Shown one piece after another: positions 62,490-64,000 of a stretch of 64,000 nt of DNA. Origin of the DNA: Ureibacillus sinduriensis BLB-1 = JCM 15800 (GTDB lineage: Bacteria; Bacillota; Bacilli; Bacillales_A; Planococcaceae). The notes below the pieces were generated by a model. It saw only the letters and a list, made by a program, of their open reading frames with translations, made no database searches and was not told the DNA's origin. The stretch lies in contig NZ_JPVO01000055.1 in the NCBI RefSeq assembly GCF_000772955.1, positions 637,936 to 701,935 of the forward strand. Reading direction: 5' to 3'. A program made the position numbers and the translations under genes. Every line of letters begins with the position of its first letter. Position 1 is the stretch's first letter.

Positions 62490-62783
62490 TTAAAATTGAT
62501 TGTCCGGATGCAGGTTGTTTTGCATCAGTGCTTGTACATTGCTGATTTGTTCTTTGGATGCAAGCTCGGTCTTGTACCAGCCTTTACTATTCATAATCTC
62601 AAAAAGCTTGAACTGGTTTGAACTTGCGTTTTCAAAACAATGTTCATAAATTTCACGGAGTTGCTGATGTGTAGTTTCCAATAAGGTATTGCTTATGCTG
62701 CGACAACGGCCTTTTTCTAATTCTAAACAAAGCTGAAGCATTTCGCGGTCAGTTAATCCGCGTCCTGCAATATTATTTGGCAT
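62490..62783 (-). CDS. CotF-like spore coat protein
   Basis: 97 aa. 'LTDREMLQLCLELEKGRCRS' and 'QLREIYEHCFENASSNQFKL' are the four-helix CotF pattern. It is in tandem with the next small gene, which lies upstream on the same strand. Confidence 0.85.
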   Translation of the reverse strand: MPNNIAGRGLTDREMLQLCLELEKGRCRSISNTLLETTHQQLREIYEHCFENASSNQFKLFEIMNSKGWYKTELASKEQISNVQALMQNNLHPDNQF

Positions 62784-62801
62784 AAAATCATCCCTTGCTA
62801 A

Positions 62802-63005
62802 TTATTGAATGTTCTTTGACCGATTAAAGTATTGGGAAAGTTCTGCAATTTTCAGTTGGTGTTTTTCAGCCATTTCCTCGAGTGTTTTTTTTAATCCCTC
62901 GTCTTCGCATTGTGAGGCACACCAATTCATCGTTTTTGCTGTTATCTCTTCTGCACGAATTTCATCTTCTATGAAAGCCAATTCTTTTATCGTTAAAATC
63001 TGCAA
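62802..63005 (-). CDS. Small CotF-related helical protein, 67 aa
   Basis: TTG start with GAGGTAGG upstream. Helical ferritin-like sequence 'EIRAEEITAKTMNWCASQCE', similar to the first part of coat proteins of the CotF group. It forms a spore-coat operon with the following gene. Confidence 0.7.
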   Translation of the reverse strand: MQILTIKELAFIEDEIRAEEITAKTMNWCASQCEDEGLKKTLEEMAEKHQLKIAELSQYFNRSKNIQ

Positions 63006-63119
63006 CCTACCTCACCCCCGAGTGATTGATATAGATTTAGTATTGTTATTTCGTGCAAGTTTTATCCTATCGAATCTCTCAAGTACTTTAAACATCCAAT
63101 CAAAATTGCAACTACCATA

Positions 63120-63420
63120 GCCCCGTAATCTAGAAACAAGGCGTATGTGCTAAAATAGACGGTAGAAGTTGTAGAAGAATGCCCGAAAGGTTATCTTCTG
63201 AAAGGCTTACCTTTTTAAAACAGTTGATGAGCGCCGATGTTTGCTTTTCAAACTTGAAAGTGGGGAATCTCTTAAAGCGATGACGATTTTGGGACAATCG
63301 AGTCTGGATGATCGAGGAAGATAAGGGAACCTCGGGATACCTTGAAGGCGATTTTTTTCAAGTGAACTTTTATTAGAGGCTCTGCGGGTCAAGCATAGGT
63401 GGATTAAGGGACTTAATCCG
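63120..63420 (+). ncRNA. Possible structured RNA ahead of a terminator
   Basis: No ORF is supported here. Several hairpins can form, for example CTTGAA / TTCAAG near 63340 and GGATTAAG / CTTAATCC near 63402-63419, and a terminator follows at 63422-63458. I do not recognise a known RNA family; the boundaries are arbitrary. Confidence 0.25.
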
Positions 63421-63421
63421 G

Positions 63422-63458
63422 AAAAGCGTTAATCACATTTCAGTGATTAACGCTTTTT
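63422..63458 (+). terminator. Terminator
   Basis: AAAAGCGTTAATCAC / GTGATTAACGCTTTT perfect 15-bp stem. Confidence 0.85.
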
Positions 63459-63539
63459 GTGCTTAATCTGAGGTTCAAGATCACTTTCAAAAGTGAAGAA
63501 AGCTTTTCAGTTAGAACCGGAGCGAACAAAATTCTCTTT

Positions 63540-64000
63540 AAGAAGGACAGGGGGGCTTTTGCAATAGGAGGTTTCTGAAAGACGATATTTTCTGGGATTA
63601 GTAGAACTTGTGCGATAGGAGCTCTCTAAAAGACAAATTCATCCCGGATAAGTAAAAAATTTCTAATAGTAGGGCTCAAAAAGACAGTTTTTTAAGAAAC
63701 TTGGAAAATGTGTCCATTAGGTGCTTTCAAAAGGACAAATTATGCTGAACCAAGAAGAAGTTGTCCGATAGAAGGAGTCAAAAGGACAATTTTTAAACAA
63801 ACTTGGAAAATGCGTCCATTAGAGGCTTTCAAAAGGACAAATTCTGCTGAACCAAGAAGAAGTTGTCCGATAGAAGAGCTCAAAGAGACAATTTTTAAAA
63901 TTACTCGGAAAATGTGTCCATTAGGGGCTCTCTATAAGACAAATTCTGCAGAGCCAAGAAAAAGTTGTCCGATAGAAGAGCTCAAAAAGACAAATTTTCA
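63540..64000. repeat. Second array of the ~102-bp TTGTC...GACAA repeat family
   Basis: TTGTCCGATAGAAG occurs at 63761, 63863 and 63965, exactly 102 bp apart, alternating with GTCCATTAGAGGCTTTCAAA and GGACAAATTCTGC half-units. Degenerate units extend back to ~63540. The arms match those of the 35-kb array. It continues past the window end. Confidence 0.85.

Overview
The window comes from an endospore-forming, low-GC member of the Bacillales, most likely a Bacillus or Planococcaceae relative. The evidence is Bacillus-type Shine-Dalgarno sites before nearly every gene, many GTG and TTG starts, T-box and preQ1-I riboswitch leaders, Zur-type and sigma-A sites, spore-coat-like genes (CotF type) and many B. 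subtilis-like families (YvaF-YvaE-YvaD, YwbE, YvbH, YdeI, YlxY). No rRNA, tRNA, CRISPR array, prophage or transposase was seen. All identifications come from reading the sequence and remembering the families; no database search was run.

Layout. 1-1.7 kb: a sugar oxidoreductase/epimerase pair. 1.8-2.8 kb: a striking array of four 264-bp tandem units, each carrying a short aromatic-rich peptide ORF behind a 10-codon leader ORF. 3-10.4 kb: a YlxY-like deacetylase, the yvaF-yvaE-yvaD efflux operon, a flavin-oxidase-like gene divergent from a MocR regulator, and a CPBP protease. 10.5-12.6 kb: a type IA topoisomerase. 12.7-21.3 kb: the main system, a manganese(II)-oxidation (mnx) locus with mnxE-mnxF-mnxG, a Cys/His-rich protein, a CopC-CopD copper protein and two related accessory proteins flanking the core. 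21.7-29.8 kb: aspartokinase, hydroxyacid dehydrogenase, serine acetyltransferase, a MarR/DUF3147 pair with a clear operator, a second MocR and acetyltransferases. 30-32.8 kb: a small arsenic-type island (ArsN1-like acetyltransferase, Cys-rich MarR, flavoprotein with a C-terminal Cys pair).

33-36.5 kb holds housekeeping genes and a 102-bp tandem repeat array that abuts a beheaded ArsR gene. 37.4-39.9 kb is a queuosine cluster: two preQ1-I riboswitches, intact queF and queC, queD and queE reduced to deletion remnants, and an intact YhhQ transporter, so salvage seems to have replaced synthesis. 40.1-46.6 kb is a nickel/peptide-type ABC importer plus a MATE exporter behind a promoter carrying two Zur boxes, which argues for zinc-controlled metal uptake. 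48-54 kb holds tyrS and an amino-acid permease, each behind a T-box; the two leaders are near copies whose specifier reads UAC (Tyr) in one and UUC (Phe) in the other.

54-64 kb holds a nucleoside hydrolase with an apparent ATC start, an HD-GYP protein, cdd, a frameshifted MFS gene, yvbH, a pentapeptide protein, a YdeI-CDGSH fusion and CotF-like coat genes. It ends in a second 102-bp-period array of the same repeat family as at 35 kb.

The genes suggest a spore-former with specialised metal handling: Mn oxidation with copper supply, zinc-responsive import and arsenical detoxification. It also shows several recent gene-decay events.
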